Positions 7,375 through 16,691 of a stretch of DNA of 43,637 bases are shown piece by piece. Below the pieces are notes generated by a model that saw only the letters and a program-made list of their open reading frames with translations, was not told the DNA's origin and made no database searches. Both the position numbers and the translations under genes were made by a program. This stretch comes from Streptomyces roseicoloratus. GTDB lineage: Bacteria; Actinomycetota; Actinomycetes; Streptomycetales; Streptomycetaceae. The stretch spans positions 1 to 43,637 of the forward strand of contig NZ_SDOY01000089.1 in assembly GCF_004117935.1 (NCBI RefSeq), read 5' to 3'. The first letter of the stretch is position 1. Each line of letters opens with the position of its first letter.

Positions 7375-8529
7375 TCAGCCCGCGAGCACCCGCGTGGGCG
7401 ACTGGGGCTGTGCCTGCGGCTGCGGCTGAGGCGGCTGCTGCGGCTGTGCCTGCGGCTGCGGCTGCGGCGGGCTCGACGGATGCCGGACCGGCGGGCCGAC
7501 GCGGTGTGCGGGGTCGCGGACCTCGCCGACCAGCATCTCCAGCACGTCCTCCAGGGCGACCAGGCCCAGCACCCGGCCGGAGGCGTCCGACACCTGTGCC
7601 AGATGGGTCGCTGCCCGGCGCATCACGGTGAGCGCGTCGTCCAGCGGGAGCTCGGCCCGCACCCTGGCCATCGGGCGCCACACGTGCTGCGGCACCGCGC
7701 GCTCCCGCTCCTCCAGGTCCAGGACGTCCTTCACGTGGACGAAGCCCATGAAGGTGCCCCGGGCGCCGGGCCCGCCGGCGCGCACCGGGAAGCGGGAGTA
7801 GCCGGTCCGGACGGTCAGCTCCTCGATGTCCCGGGGAGTGACCGACGGGGGCACGGTGACGAGCGAGGCCGAGGGGATGAGGACGTCGGTGACCGGGCGG
7901 GTGCCCAGCTCCAGGGCGTCCTCCAGGCGCTCCTGTTCGGCCGGGTCGAGCAGTCCGGCCTGGCCGGCGTCCTCGACGAGCCGGCCCAGCTGGGCGCTGG
8001 TGAAGACGGCCTCCACCTCGTCCTTCGGCTCGACCTTGAAGGCCCGCAGGACGAGTCCGGCGCAGGCGCCGAGGGCGCGGGTGACCGGCCGGCAGAGGCG
8101 GGCGAAGCCGACCAGGCCGGGGCCGAGGAGCAGTGCGGTGCGCTCGGGGTCGGCCATGGCCAGGTTCTTCGGGACCATCTCGCCGATGACCAGGTGGAGG
8201 AAGACCACGGCGGCGAGCGCGATCACGTAGCCGAGCGGATGGACGAGGCCTTCGGGTACGGCGACGGCGTGGAAGACCGGTTCGAGCAGCCGGGCCACGG
8301 TCGGCTCGGCGACCGCGCCGAGCGTCAGCGAGGCGACGGTGATGCCGAACTGGGCGGCCGCCATCATCTGCGGCAGGTTCTCCAGGCCGTACAGGACCTG
8401 GCGGGCCCGCTTGGTGCCGAGCGGCTCGATCTGGCTGCGGCGTACGGACACGAGGGCGAACTCGGCGCCGACGAAGAAACCGTTCGCCAGGACCAGCAGG
8501 ACGGCGAGGAGCAGAGGGAGCAGACTCAT
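7375..8529 (-). CDS. DUF21-CBS membrane protein (CNNM/CorC/TlyC-like), short form
   Basis: This 384-residue protein has an N-terminal DUF21/CNNM membrane domain with about four hydrophobic segments (LLPLLLAVLLVLANGFFVGA at the start), then a pair of CBS domains (VTDVLIPSASLVTVP ... VLGLVALEDVLEMLVGEV). Relatives take part in divalent cation (Mg/Co) transport or its control. The C-terminal CorC_HlyC domain of the neighbour is absent; instead there is a Pro/Gln-rich tail of ~30 residues. The ATG overlaps the stop of the upstream paralogue as ATGA, so the two are translationally coupled and may form a heteromer. Confidence 0.85.
   Translation of the reverse strand: MSLLPLLLAVLLVLANGFFVGAEFALVSVRRSQIEPLGTKRARQVLYGLENLPQMMAAAQFGITVASLTLGAVAEPTVARLLEPVFHAVAVPEGLVHPLGYVIALAAVVFLHLVIGEMVPKNLAMADPERTALLLGPGLVGFARLCRPVTRALGACAGLVLRAFKVEPKDEVEAVFTSAQLGRLVEDAGQAGLLDPAEQERLEDALELGTRPVTDVLIPSASLVTVPPSVTPRDIEELTVRTGYSRFPVRAGGPGARGTFMGFVHVKDVLDLEERERAVPQHVWRPMARVRAELPLDDALTVMRRAATHLAQVSDASGRVLGLVALEDVLEMLVGEVRDPAHRVGPPVRHPSSPPQPQPQAQPQQPPQPQPQAQPQSPTRVLAG
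7406..7474. repeat. tandem repeat coding the Pro/Gln-rich tail
   Basis: Two adjacent ~36-bp copies (7406-7441 and 7442-7474) share GGCTGTGCCTGCGGCTGCGG and further bases. They code for the PQPQAQPQ-type tail of the DUF21-CBS protein, probably by unit duplication. Confidence 0.7.
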
Positions 8530-9866
8530 CGGGCCGCCTCCGCGGCGACGGGCACCGGGGCGGTGCGCATGATCCGCACGCGTTCGGCGCGGTAGCGGTC
8601 GACCTGGCGCACCGAGAGCCGCCAGCCGGGCAGCTCGGCCCGGTCGCCCGGGGCGGGGATGCGCCCGAGCAGGTCGGCGACGAGCCCGGCGACCGTCTCG
8701 TACGGGCCGTCGGGCACGTCGAGGCCTATCCGGTGCAGGGTGTGGACGCGGCAGGAGCCGTCGGCCTCCCAGACCTGGGAGCCGTCGTCGGAGGGCACGG
8801 CGGACAGTTCCGGCCGGGCGTCGGCGGCGGTGTCGTGCTCGTCGCGGACCTCACCGACGAGCTCCTCGACGATGTCCTCCAGGGTGACCACGCCTGCGGT
8901 GCCGCCGTACTCGTCGACGACGACCGCGATGGGCTGCTCGCGGCGCAGCCGCTCCAGGAGTGCCTGGGCGGGCAGCGACTCGGGGACGAGCAGCGGCGGT
9001 ACGGCGATCCGGGCCACGGAGGTCCGGTGCCGCTCGTGCGGGACGACGGCGAGGGCGTCCTTGAGGTGGACCATGCCGACGATCTCGTCGATGCGCTCGC
9101 GGTAGACGGGGAACCGGGACAGACCGGTGGCCCGGGTGAGGTTGAGGACGTCGGCCGCGGTGGCGTCCGACTGGAGGGAGCTCATCCGTACCCGGGGGGT
9201 CATGACCTGCTCGGCGGTAAGGCCGCCGAGCGAGAGGGTGCGGACGAAGAGGTCGGCCGTGTCCTGTTCCAGGGCGCCGGCCCGGGCCGAATGGCGGGCC
9301 AGGGAGACCAGCTCGCCGGGGGTGCGGACCGAGTCCAGCTCGTCGGCCGGCTCCACGCCGAACAGCCGGACGAGCCGGTTGGCGACGGTGTTGAGCAGGG
9401 TGATCACCGGCCGGAACAGGCTCGCGAAGGCGTGCTGCGGTCCGGCCACGAACCGGGCCACCTGCAGCGGCCGGGAGACCGCCCAGTTCTTCGGCACGAG
9501 TTCGCCGACCACCATCTGCACGGCGGAGGCGAGCAGCATGCCCACGAGCACGGAGATGCCGGAGACGGCTCCTTCGGGCAGTCCGGTGGCCGTGAGCGGC
9601 CCGTCGAGCAGCCGGGCGAGCGCGGGCTCGGCGAGCATGCCGGTGACGAGCGAGGTGAGGGTGATGCCGAGCTGGGTGCCGGAGAGCTGGAAGGACAGCT
9701 CGCGCAGGGCGCGGACGACGCCGCGGGCCCGGCGGTCGCCTTCGGCGGCGGCGCGCTCGGCCTCGGCCCGTTCGACGGTGACGAGGCCGAACTCGGCGGC
9801 CACGAAGAAGCCGTTGGCGAGGATGAGCAGCAGGGCTGCTGCGAGGAGCAGCAGGGAGACGATCAT
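8526..9866 (-). CDS. DUF21-CBS-CorC_HlyC membrane protein (hemolysin C/CNNM family)
   Basis: The full-length family form has 446 residues. The DUF21 membrane domain (VSLLLLAAALLLILANGFFV at residue 3 onward, several more segments by ~180) is followed by a CBS pair (AEQVMTPRVRMSSL; PIAVVVDEYGGTAGVVTLED), the IVEELVGEVRDEHD linker and a C-terminal CorC_HlyC domain (DGSCRVHTLHRIGLDVP). Family members are linked to Mg/Co efflux or its regulation; the hemolysin name is historical. It is the first gene of a two-gene operon. Its ribosome-binding GAGG sits in or beside a GC-rich stem, so translation may be structure-controlled. Confidence 0.88.
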   Translation of the reverse strand: MIVSLLLLAAALLLILANGFFVAAEFGLVTVERAEAERAAAEGDRRARGVVRALRELSFQLSGTQLGITLTSLVTGMLAEPALARLLDGPLTATGLPEGAVSGISVLVGMLLASAVQMVVGELVPKNWAVSRPLQVARFVAGPQHAFASLFRPVITLLNTVANRLVRLFGVEPADELDSVRTPGELVSLARHSARAGALEQDTADLFVRTLSLGGLTAEQVMTPRVRMSSLQSDATAADVLNLTRATGLSRFPVYRERIDEIVGMVHLKDALAVVPHERHRTSVARIAVPPLLVPESLPAQALLERLRREQPIAVVVDEYGGTAGVVTLEDIVEELVGEVRDEHDTAADARPELSAVPSDDGSQVWEADGSCRVHTLHRIGLDVPDGPYETVAGLVADLLGRIPAPGDRAELPGWRLSVRQVDRYRAERVRIMRTAPVPVAAEAAR

Positions 9867-9892
9867 GCCGCCGCCTCGGGTGAGGGGGCGGC
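9867..9892 (-). promoter_or_regulatory. GC stem overlapping the ribosome-binding site
   Basis: On the coding strand GCCGCC and GGCGGC can pair just before the ATG, with the GAGG ribosome-binding bases at the edge of the stem. No known riboswitch class was recognised in the ~120-base leader. Confidence 0.35.
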
Positions 9893-9992
9893 GCAGGTAC
9901 TACCGGACGATCCGTCCATTGCCGGAGGGAGTCACTCCTCGGGTCGAAGGGAGGCCTCGCGGGCCGCCGGCGGGCGGCCCCGTTACATGCGA

Positions 9993-10020
9993 GGCGGTGG
10001 TGCCGCTCGGCACCACCGCC
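9993..10020 (-). terminator. terminator of the rib-his operon
   Basis: GGCGGTGGTGCC and GGCACCACCGCC form a perfect 12-bp stem with a 4-base loop, about 90 bases past the stop of the PH-domain gene. It separates that operon from the DUF21-CBS pair. Confidence 0.75.
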
Positions 10021-10109
10021 ACAAGATTAGCCACGCCCGCACCCGTACGGGCAGGGGGTCGGCCCCGTATGGGGGACGGATCGGGGTCCGTCCCCGGGTC
10101 CGGCCGGGG

Positions 10110-10562
10110 TCAGCCGGCCTCGGTTCCGGTGCCCTTGCTCTCGGCGAGCGCGCGCAGCGCGCGGGCGTCGCGGATGGCCTGCTCCCTGGCGATTCCCGGC
10201 TGGATGCCGAGGGCGGGCAGGCTGGTTCCGTCGCTGAGGTCGAGGAAGACCCAGGCGTCGCCGGGGCGCAGGTTGACCTTGACGATCTCGGCCCAGGCGA
10301 GTCGGCGTGTCCGGGTGATGTTGACGACCGTCACACCCTTGTCGTCGGCGACGACCTTGGGCCGGCTCAGCAGCACCAGGACGCCCAGGAACAGTGCCGC
10401 GGTGAAGACGAAACTGGCCCGCTCCCCCGGGCCCAGCTTCTCCAGCAGCATTCCGACGGTGGTGATGACGACGAACATCGCCACGCCCGCGGTCAGCAGG
10501 ACGACCCGGGTGCGGGCCGGCCGGAAGGTGACCGGAAGGGCGGGGGGTGCGGTGTCGGACAT
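10110..10562 (-). CDS. PH domain-containing membrane protein
   Basis: This 150-residue protein has two hydrophobic helices near the start (VVLLTAGVAMFVVITTVGML and FVFTAALFLGVLVLL), then a bacterial PH-like domain (VVADDKGVTVVNITRTRRLA, then WAEIVKVNLRPGDAWVFLDL). Such proteins sit at the membrane with the domain inside the cell, and their function is unknown. It is the last gene of the riboflavin-histidine operon, about 80 bases after hisG and before a strong terminator, so it should be co-expressed; no metabolic link is evident. Confidence 0.75.
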   Translation of the reverse strand: MSDTAPPALPVTFRPARTRVVLLTAGVAMFVVITTVGMLLEKLGPGERASFVFTAALFLGVLVLLSRPKVVADDKGVTVVNITRTRRLAWAEIVKVNLRPGDAWVFLDLSDGTSLPALGIQPGIAREQAIRDARALRALAESKGTGTEAG

Positions 10563-10643
10563 CGGGTTTCCCGGGGTTCCTTGCGTACGGGTCGAGGGGG
10601 CGCCGTTCGTGGGCGCGACGGGTGTGCGGCTGTGGGTGGGCCG

Positions 10644-11492
10644 TCAGAGGCGGCAGGCGTGGATGGCCGTGGTGAGGATGGCGCGGGCGCCCAGCTCGTA
10701 CAGGTCGTCCATGACCTTCTGCGCCTCCTTGGCGGGGACCATGGCGCGCACGGCGACCCAGCCCTCGTTGTGCAGCGGCGAGACGGTGGGCGACTCCAGG
10801 CCCGGCGTGAGGGCGACGGCCTGCTCCAGGTGCTCGGCGCGGCAGTCGTAGTCCATCATCACGTAGCTGCGGGCGACCAGGACGCCCTGGAGGCGGCGCA
10901 GGAACTGCTGGACCTTCGGGTCGTCGGTCGGTGCGCCGGTGCGGCGGACGACGACGGCCTCGGAGGTGAGGATCGGCTCGCCGATGACCTCCAGGCCGGC
11001 GTTGCGCAGGCTGGTGCCGGTCTCCACGACGTCCGCGATGATCTGGGCGACGCCCAGCTGGATCGCGGTCTCGACCGCGCCGTCGAGGTGGACGACGGAC
11101 GCGTCGACGCCCTGCTCGGCGAGGTGCTTGGCGACGATGCCCTCGTAGGAGGTGGCGATCGTCATGCCGTGGAAGTCCTCGGGACCGTTCGCGGTGCCGG
11201 GCCGGGTGGCGTAGCGGAAGGTGGAGCGGCCGAAGTTCAGCGGCAGGATCTCCTCGGCGTTGGCGCCGGAGTCCAGGAGCAGGTCGCGGCCGGTGATGCC
11301 GATGTCGAGGCGGCCGGACGCCACGTAGATCGCGATGTCCTTGGGACGGAGGTAGAAGAACTCCACCTCGTTGTCCGGGTCGACGGTGACGAGCTCCTTG
11401 GACTCCTTGCGCTGCCGGTAGCCCGCCTCATGGAGCATCTCCATCGCAGGTCCGGAGAGAGAACCCTTGTTGGGGACGGCGATGCGCAGCAT
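10644..11492 (-). CDS. hisG: ATP phosphoribosyltransferase (long form)
   Basis: It catalyses the first step of histidine synthesis, joining ATP and PRPP. The 282-residue length marks the long, HisZ-independent form with a C-terminal regulatory ACT-like domain that gives histidine feedback control. Visible family parts are LRIAVPNKGSLSGPAMEML at the start, DIGITGRDLLLDSGANAEE, the PRPP-site region ADVVETGTSLRNAGLEVIGE, and the C-terminal VSPLHNEGWVAVRAMVPAKE. It follows hisE by 57 bases, completing the first two steps of the pathway at the distal end of the FMN-controlled operon. Confidence 0.96.
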   Translation of the reverse strand: MLRIAVPNKGSLSGPAMEMLHEAGYRQRKESKELVTVDPDNEVEFFYLRPKDIAIYVASGRLDIGITGRDLLLDSGANAEEILPLNFGRSTFRYATRPGTANGPEDFHGMTIATSYEGIVAKHLAEQGVDASVVHLDGAVETAIQLGVAQIIADVVETGTSLRNAGLEVIGEPILTSEAVVVRRTGAPTDDPKVQQFLRRLQGVLVARSYVMMDYDCRAEHLEQAVALTPGLESPTVSPLHNEGWVAVRAMVPAKEAQKVMDDLYELGARAILTTAIHACRL

Positions 11493-11549
11493 GGGACGGG
11501 CTTCCTTTGCCTCGGGTGTTCGCGGAGCTTGTCGGTGGGGTGGGTGTGC

Positions 11550-11822
11550 TCAGAGGTGGGCGTAGACGTCGTCGAGCGAGATCCCGCGGGCGACCATCAT
11601 CACCTGGACGTGGTACAGCAGCTGCGAGATCTCCTCGGCGGCGGCTTCCTTGCCCTCGTACTCGGCGGCCATCCAGACCTCGGCGGCCTCCTCGACGACC
11701 TTCTTGCCGATGGCATGGACGCCCTTGCCGACCAGTTCCGCGGTGCGGGAGGTCGCCGGGTCGCCGGTCTCGGCCTTGAGCTTGAGCTCGGTGAAGAGCT
11801 CTTCGAAGGTTTTGTTCGCCAT
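11550..11822 (-). CDS. hisE: phosphoribosyl-ATP pyrophosphohydrolase
   Basis: It hydrolyses PR-ATP to PR-AMP, step two of histidine synthesis. The 90-residue all-helical MazG-like protein shows the metal-binding helix region [20 protein letters not shown] and [18 protein letters not shown]. It stands alone rather than fused to HisI, as is usual in actinobacteria. AGGA lies 5 bases before the ATG. It sits between ribH and hisG. Confidence 0.95.
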   Translation of the reverse strand: MANKTFEELFTELKLKAETGDPATSRTAELVGKGVHAIGKKVVEEAAEVWMAAEYEGKEAAAEEISQLLYHVQVMMVARGISLDDVYAHL

Positions 11823-11855
11823 GATGTCCTAAGAGTACGGGGTGTGAATCTGCAC

Positions 11856-12341
11856 TCAGCGCCAGGGTTCGCTGACTGTACGCAAGATCGTCGCGGTGGC
11901 GACGGCGGCGGTGACGGCCTCGTGGCCCTTGTCCTCGCTGGACCCTTCGAGGCCGGCCCGGTCGAGGGCCTGCTCCTCGGTGTCGCAGGTCAGGACGCCG
12001 AATCCGACGGGTACGCCGGTGTCGATCGAGACCTGGGTGAGGCCGTGGGTGACGCCCTGGCACACGTACTCGAAGTGCGGCGTCCCGCCGCGGATGACGA
12101 CGCCGAGGGCCACCACGGCATCGTAGCCCCGGCCGGCGAGGACCTTTGCCACGACCGGGAGCTCGAAGCTGCCGGGGACGCGCAGCAGGGTGGGCTCCTC
12201 GATGCCGAGCTCGGCGAGGGCGCGCAGGGCGCCGTCGACGAGGCCGTCCATGATCTTCTCGTGCCACTGGGCCGCGATGACCGCGACGCGGAGGTCGCCG
12301 CAGTTCTTCACGCTGAGGACGGGTGCGCCCTTGCCGCTCAT
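11856..12341 (-). CDS. ribH: 6,7-dimethyl-8-ribityllumazine synthase
   Basis: It condenses 5-amino-6-ribitylamino-uracil with dihydroxybutanone phosphate. The 161-residue length is typical. Motifs: [57 protein letters not shown] (His of the active site) and [22 protein letters not shown] precedes the ATG. It lies ~50 bases after ribBA and 33 before hisE, inside the FMN-riboswitch operon. Family members assemble as pentamers or icosahedra. Confidence 0.96.
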   Translation of the reverse strand: MSGKGAPVLSVKNCGDLRVAVIAAQWHEKIMDGLVDGALRALAELGIEEPTLLRVPGSFELPVVAKVLAGRGYDAVVALGVVIRGGTPHFEYVCQGVTHGLTQVSIDTGVPVGFGVLTCDTEEQALDRAGLEGSSEDKGHEAVTAAVATATILRTVSEPWR

Positions 12342-12392
12342 GTTGCTCCTTGCCGGTCGTGCGTACGTGGTACGGGATACGGGAATGCGGGG

Positions 12393-13666
<1,274 letters not shown>

Positions 13667-13670
<4 letters not shown>

Positions 13671-13765
13671 GCTGCACTCCTTTCGTTCGCTTCTCCGCCC
13701 GCGCGGCGCACCGGTGCGGGCATCACGGTCGTCTGCGGCCGGGTGGCCGCGCACGCGTCGCTCAC
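13667..13765 (-). CDS. 32-codon small ORF between ribM and ribBA
   Basis: The GTG start overlaps the ribM stop (GTGA) and the TGA stop overlaps the ribBA start (ATGA). A good AAGGAG lies 7 bases before the GTG. The product is 32 residues, starting [19 protein letters not shown] and ending ERSAA: basic, Ala/Pro-rich, with one Cys and no hydrophobic helix. It fills exactly the gap between two rib genes. It may be a real microprotein or a coupling leader whose translation delivers ribosomes to ribBA. Confidence 0.6.
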
Positions 13766-14397
13766 GTCATGGCTCCTTCCAGCGGGGCGGCCGTGCGCGA
13801 GCGCAGCCACCAGTCGCGCAGGCCCCAGAGGACGAGCGCGCCGTAGATGACGTAGACGAAGCCGGAGAAGGCGTAGCCGTTGGCGAAGTTGAGCGGGACG
13901 CCGACGAGGTCGACGAGCAGCCAGGCGAACCAGAACTCGACCATGCCGCGGGCCTGGGCGTACATGGCGACGACGGTGCCGACGAAGATGTACGCGTCGG
14001 GCCAGGGGTCCCAGGAGAGGTTCGGGTACGCGGTGAAGAGCAGGGCGACCGCGACGGTGCCGGCGGCGGCCGCGACGGTCATGGCGGCCCGCTCGCGCCA
14101 GGTGGCGAAGCGCACCGCGATGTGGCCGTCCGCGCCCTGTCCCTTGCCGCGCTGCCACTGCCACCAGCCGTAGAGCGCCACGAGCATGACGACGACCTGC
14201 TTGCCGGCGCTGCCGGTGAGGTGGCCGAAGAAGGCGCCGAAGAGGATCAGGCCGGCGAGGAACTGCACGGGCCAGGTCCAGACGGAACGGCGCCAGCCGA
14301 GGGCCAGGGCGACCAGACCGAAGACGTTGCCGATCATGTCGGACCAGATGATGTGCTGGCCGAAGGCCGTGAACGCCTCGGAGTTGAGCCAGTTCAC
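13762..14397 (-). CDS. ribM: PnuC-family vitamin transporter, probably riboflavin transporter RibM
   Basis: This 211-residue membrane protein with about seven hydrophobic segments is of the PnuC/PnuX family ([52 protein letters not shown]). In actinobacteria the family member inside rib operons (RibM/PnuX of Corynebacterium and S. davawensis) moves riboflavin rather than nicotinamide riboside. The place here, between ribE and ribBA and behind an FMN riboswitch, supports riboflavin as the substrate, which is an inference from context. The GTG start overlaps the ribE stop (GTGA), with AGGAGAA upstream. Confidence 0.88.
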   Translation of the reverse strand: MNWLNSEAFTAFGQHIIWSDMIGNVFGLVALALGWRRSVWTWPVQFLAGLILFGAFFGHLTGSAGKQVVVMLVALYGWWQWQRGKGQGADGHIAVRFATWRERAAMTVAAAAGTVAVALLFTAYPNLSWDPWPDAYIFVGTVVAMYAQARGMVEFWFAWLLVDLVGVPLNFANGYAFSGFVYVIYGALVLWGLRDWWLRSRTAAPLEGAMT

Positions 14398-15002
14398 TTG
14401 CCGTTCTCCTGTGCGTTCGGGCCGAGCAGCCGCTCGACATACTTGGCGATGACGTCGACCTCGAGGTTGACCGGGTCGCCGGGCTGCTTGATGCCGAGCG
14501 TGGTCAGCGCGAGGGTGGTGGGGATGAGGCTGATGGTGAACCAGTCGTCGGCGACCTCGACGACGGTGAGGCTGACGCCGTCGACCGTGATGGAGCCCTT
14601 CTCGACGACGTAGCGGGCGAGCGGGGCGGGCAGGCCGACCTTGACCAGCTCCCAGTGCTCGGAGGGGGTGCGTTCCAGGACGGTGCCGGTGCCGTCGACG
14701 TGGCCCTGGACGATGTGGCCGCCGAGGCGTCCGCCGACGGCCATGGGCCGCTCCAGGTTGACGCGGGAGCCGACGTCCAGGGCGCCCAGCGAGGAGCGCT
14801 TGAGGGTCTCGGCCATCACGTCGGCGGTGAACTCGCCGTCGCCGTGTTCCACGACCGTGAGACAGACGCCGTTGACGGCGATCGAGTCGCCGTGCTGGGC
14901 GCCCTCGGTGACGAGCGGGCCGCGCAGTCGGAAACGGGAGGCGTCCTCCAGCTGCTCGACGGCGACGACCTCGCCCAGCTCTTCGACGATTCCGGTGAAC
15001 AC
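14394..15002 (-). CDS. ribE: riboflavin synthase alpha chain
   Basis: It converts two lumazine molecules to riboflavin. The 202 residues form the usual internal duplication of two lumazine-binding barrels: MFTGIVEELGEV with SIAVNGVCLTVVEHG in the first half and GGHIVQGHVDGTGTV with SITVDGVSLTVVEVAD in the second. The GTG start is preceded by GGGAG at 7 bases and lies two bases after the ribD stop. A longer upstream frame is an artefact antisense to nothing useful and lies inside ribD. Confidence 0.96.
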   Translation of the reverse strand: MFTGIVEELGEVVAVEQLEDASRFRLRGPLVTEGAQHGDSIAVNGVCLTVVEHGDGEFTADVMAETLKRSSLGALDVGSRVNLERPMAVGGRLGGHIVQGHVDGTGTVLERTPSEHWELVKVGLPAPLARYVVEKGSITVDGVSLTVVEVADDWFTISLIPTTLALTTLGIKQPGDPVNLEVDVIAKYVERLLGPNAQENGK

Positions 15003-15004
15003 GG

Positions 15005-16093
15005 TCAGGCTCCCTTGGGGGTCGTGACGACGGGGGTCGCGGTGATGCGGATGTCGGGTCCGATGCGCACGGTCTCGGTGACGTCGAGGCGCAACGCGTC
15101 GGTGATGGTGGTGATTCCGGCGTCGGCAAGGGCGGAAGGGCCCGCGCCGAGGAGGACCGGGGCGAGGTAGCCGACGACCTGGTCGACGGCTCCCGCGGCG
15201 AGGAAGGCGCCGGCGAGGGTGGGGCCGCCTTCGAGGAGGACGGAGCGGACGCCGCGGGTGTGCAGGGCGTCGAGGAGGGCGGTGACGTCGAGGCCGCGCT
15301 CGGCGCGCGGCAGCCGGACGACGTCGGTGAGCGTGGTCTCGGCGTCCTCGGCGACGGCGATCAGGGTGGGGGCGGCGGCGTCGAGGACGCGGGCGCCGGG
15401 CTTGACGGCGGTGGCCTCGGTGTCGACGACGACGCGCAGCGGCTGTACGGCGCCCTCGACGCCGCGGACGGCGAGGTGGGGGTCGTCGGCGCGGGCGGTT
15501 CCGGAGCCGACGACGACGGCGTCGGCCTCGGCGCGCAGCCGGTGGACGTCGGCGCGGGAGTCGGCGGAGCTGATCCAGCGGGAGGTGCCGTCGGCGGCGG
15601 CGATCCGGCCGTCGAGGGTGGCGGCGTACTTCCAGCGGACGAAGGGGCGGCCGCGGCGCACGGAGGTGAGCCAGGCGAGGTTGCCCGTCTCGGCCTCGGC
15701 CTCGAGGAGGCCCTGGCCGACCTGGATCCCGGCCGCGCGCAGGGTGTCGGCACCTCCGGTGGCCTGCGGGTTCGGGTCGCCGACCGCGTACACGACGCGG
15801 GCGACGCCGGCCTCGATGAGGGCCTGGGCGCAGGGGCCGGTGCGGCCGGTGTGGTTGCAGGGTTCGAGGGTGACGTACGCGGTGCCGCCGCGGGCCTGCT
15901 CGCCGGCCGCGCGCAGGGCGTGCACTTCGGCGTGCGGGCCGCCGGCGCGCTGGTGCCAGCCCTCGCCGACGGGCCGGCCGGAGGCGTCCGTGACGACGCA
16001 GCCGACGACCGGGTTGGGACTGGTGGAGCCGAGACCGCGGGCGGCGAGCGCGATCGCGCGTCGCATGGCGGTGATGTCGGCCTGGGTGGCCAC
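15005..16093 (-). CDS. ribD: bifunctional deaminase / reductase
   Basis: Two middle steps of riboflavin synthesis are combined in 362 residues. The N-terminal cytidine-deaminase-like domain shows the zinc motif PHAEVHAL and LEPCNHTGRTGPCAQAL. The C-terminal RibD_C reductase domain begins near residue 145 (RPFVRWKYAATLDGRIAAAD; ADAVVVGSGTARADDPHLAV; VLLEGGPTLAGAFLAAG). GTG start with GGAGGA four bases upstream. It is the first gene of the operon, 175 bases after the FMN riboswitch. Confidence 0.96.
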   Translation of the reverse strand: MATQADITAMRRAIALAARGLGSTSPNPVVGCVVTDASGRPVGEGWHQRAGGPHAEVHALRAAGEQARGGTAYVTLEPCNHTGRTGPCAQALIEAGVARVVYAVGDPNPQATGGADTLRAAGIQVGQGLLEAEAETGNLAWLTSVRRGRPFVRWKYAATLDGRIAAADGTSRWISSADSRADVHRLRAEADAVVVGSGTARADDPHLAVRGVEGAVQPLRVVVDTEATAVKPGARVLDAAAPTLIAVAEDAETTLTDVVRLPRAERGLDVTALLDALHTRGVRSVLLEGGPTLAGAFLAAGAVDQVVGYLAPVLLGAGPSALADAGITTITDALRLDVTETVRIGPDIRITATPVVTTPKGA

Positions 16094-16268
16094 CGGGTCC
16101 TCCTGCCTCTTCGGGCACGGACTCCGGGGCTGTCGATGACGACAGGGAGCGGGTACGACGCCTCGCGCAGGGTGTGCCGAGGCCGGGTCCCCGGTGCGCC
16201 GGCACCCGGGACGGGTACGGCGACCAGCGGACGTACGGCCGACGCACCCCTTGCCGGGGTCGCCCGCC

Positions 16269-16394
16269 GCGCACTGCCTCCCATCCGGACTTTCACCGTC
16301 GGTCCAGGAATCTCACCTGGTCAACCGGCCGCTGGCTGCGGACGGGTCGCGGACTATACCGCCGGTTCGGAATTACACCGACCCCGGAGTGCGC
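16269..16394 (-). ncRNA. FMN riboswitch (RFN element)
   Basis: The reverse strand shows the conserved order: GGGGUCGGUGUAAUUCCGA, then ACCGGCGGUAUAGUCCGCGA, CCAGGUGAGAUUCCUGGACC and GACGGUGAAAGUCCGGAUGG. The ends form the closing stem GCGCACT/AGTGCGC. It precedes ribD and should switch the eight-gene operon, with its 32-codon ORF, off when FMN is abundant. The 175-base gap to ribD holds GC-rich inverted repeats but I cannot decide between terminator and ribosome-site sequestering. Confidence 0.95.
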
Positions 16395-16510
16395 TGCTGC
16401 TGATACAGGGCCAGTGTGCCACGGCCGGGAACCGGCCATGCGGGTGAGGCCCTGTGGGCTGGCTCACAACTCGCCATGGCCCTGCCACAGCCTGTCACGG
16501 ATTTCCTCGT

Positions 16511-16552
16511 TGGTCCAGACCTATTGACGCACTGGTCTAGTCCTCTTAATCT
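16511..16552 (+). promoter_or_regulatory. chitinase promoter with two DasR-type direct repeats
   Basis: TGGTCCAGACCT (16511-16522) and TGGTCTAGTCCT (16533-16544) are 22 bp apart, two helical turns. They flank the -35 TTGACG (16524-16529); the second lies in the 17-bp spacer before the -10 TAATCT (16547-16552). This is the known Streptomyces chitinase promoter design, where the repeats are the dre sites of DasR and mediate induction by chitin and repression. The predicted RNA start near 16559 gives a 133-base leader. Confidence 0.88.
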
Positions 16553-16691
16553 CCGTGTCACCTCCGAGGTAACGGCCCGTCGGCGTGCGCACTCCACGGG
16601 CCCAACACGACCCATCCCCTTGTTCGTTGTGTTCTTCCCCCAGCGTCGCTCGCGGCGCGCGGGGCCCAAACCTCCCTTGGAGGAACCGATC

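Noticed and set aside
13671..13754. A 28-residue N-terminal extension of ribBA
   Set aside because: The ATG at 13670 has an ideal AAGGAG; the extension is in a different frame from the well-placed small ORF and lacks its own ribosome-binding site.
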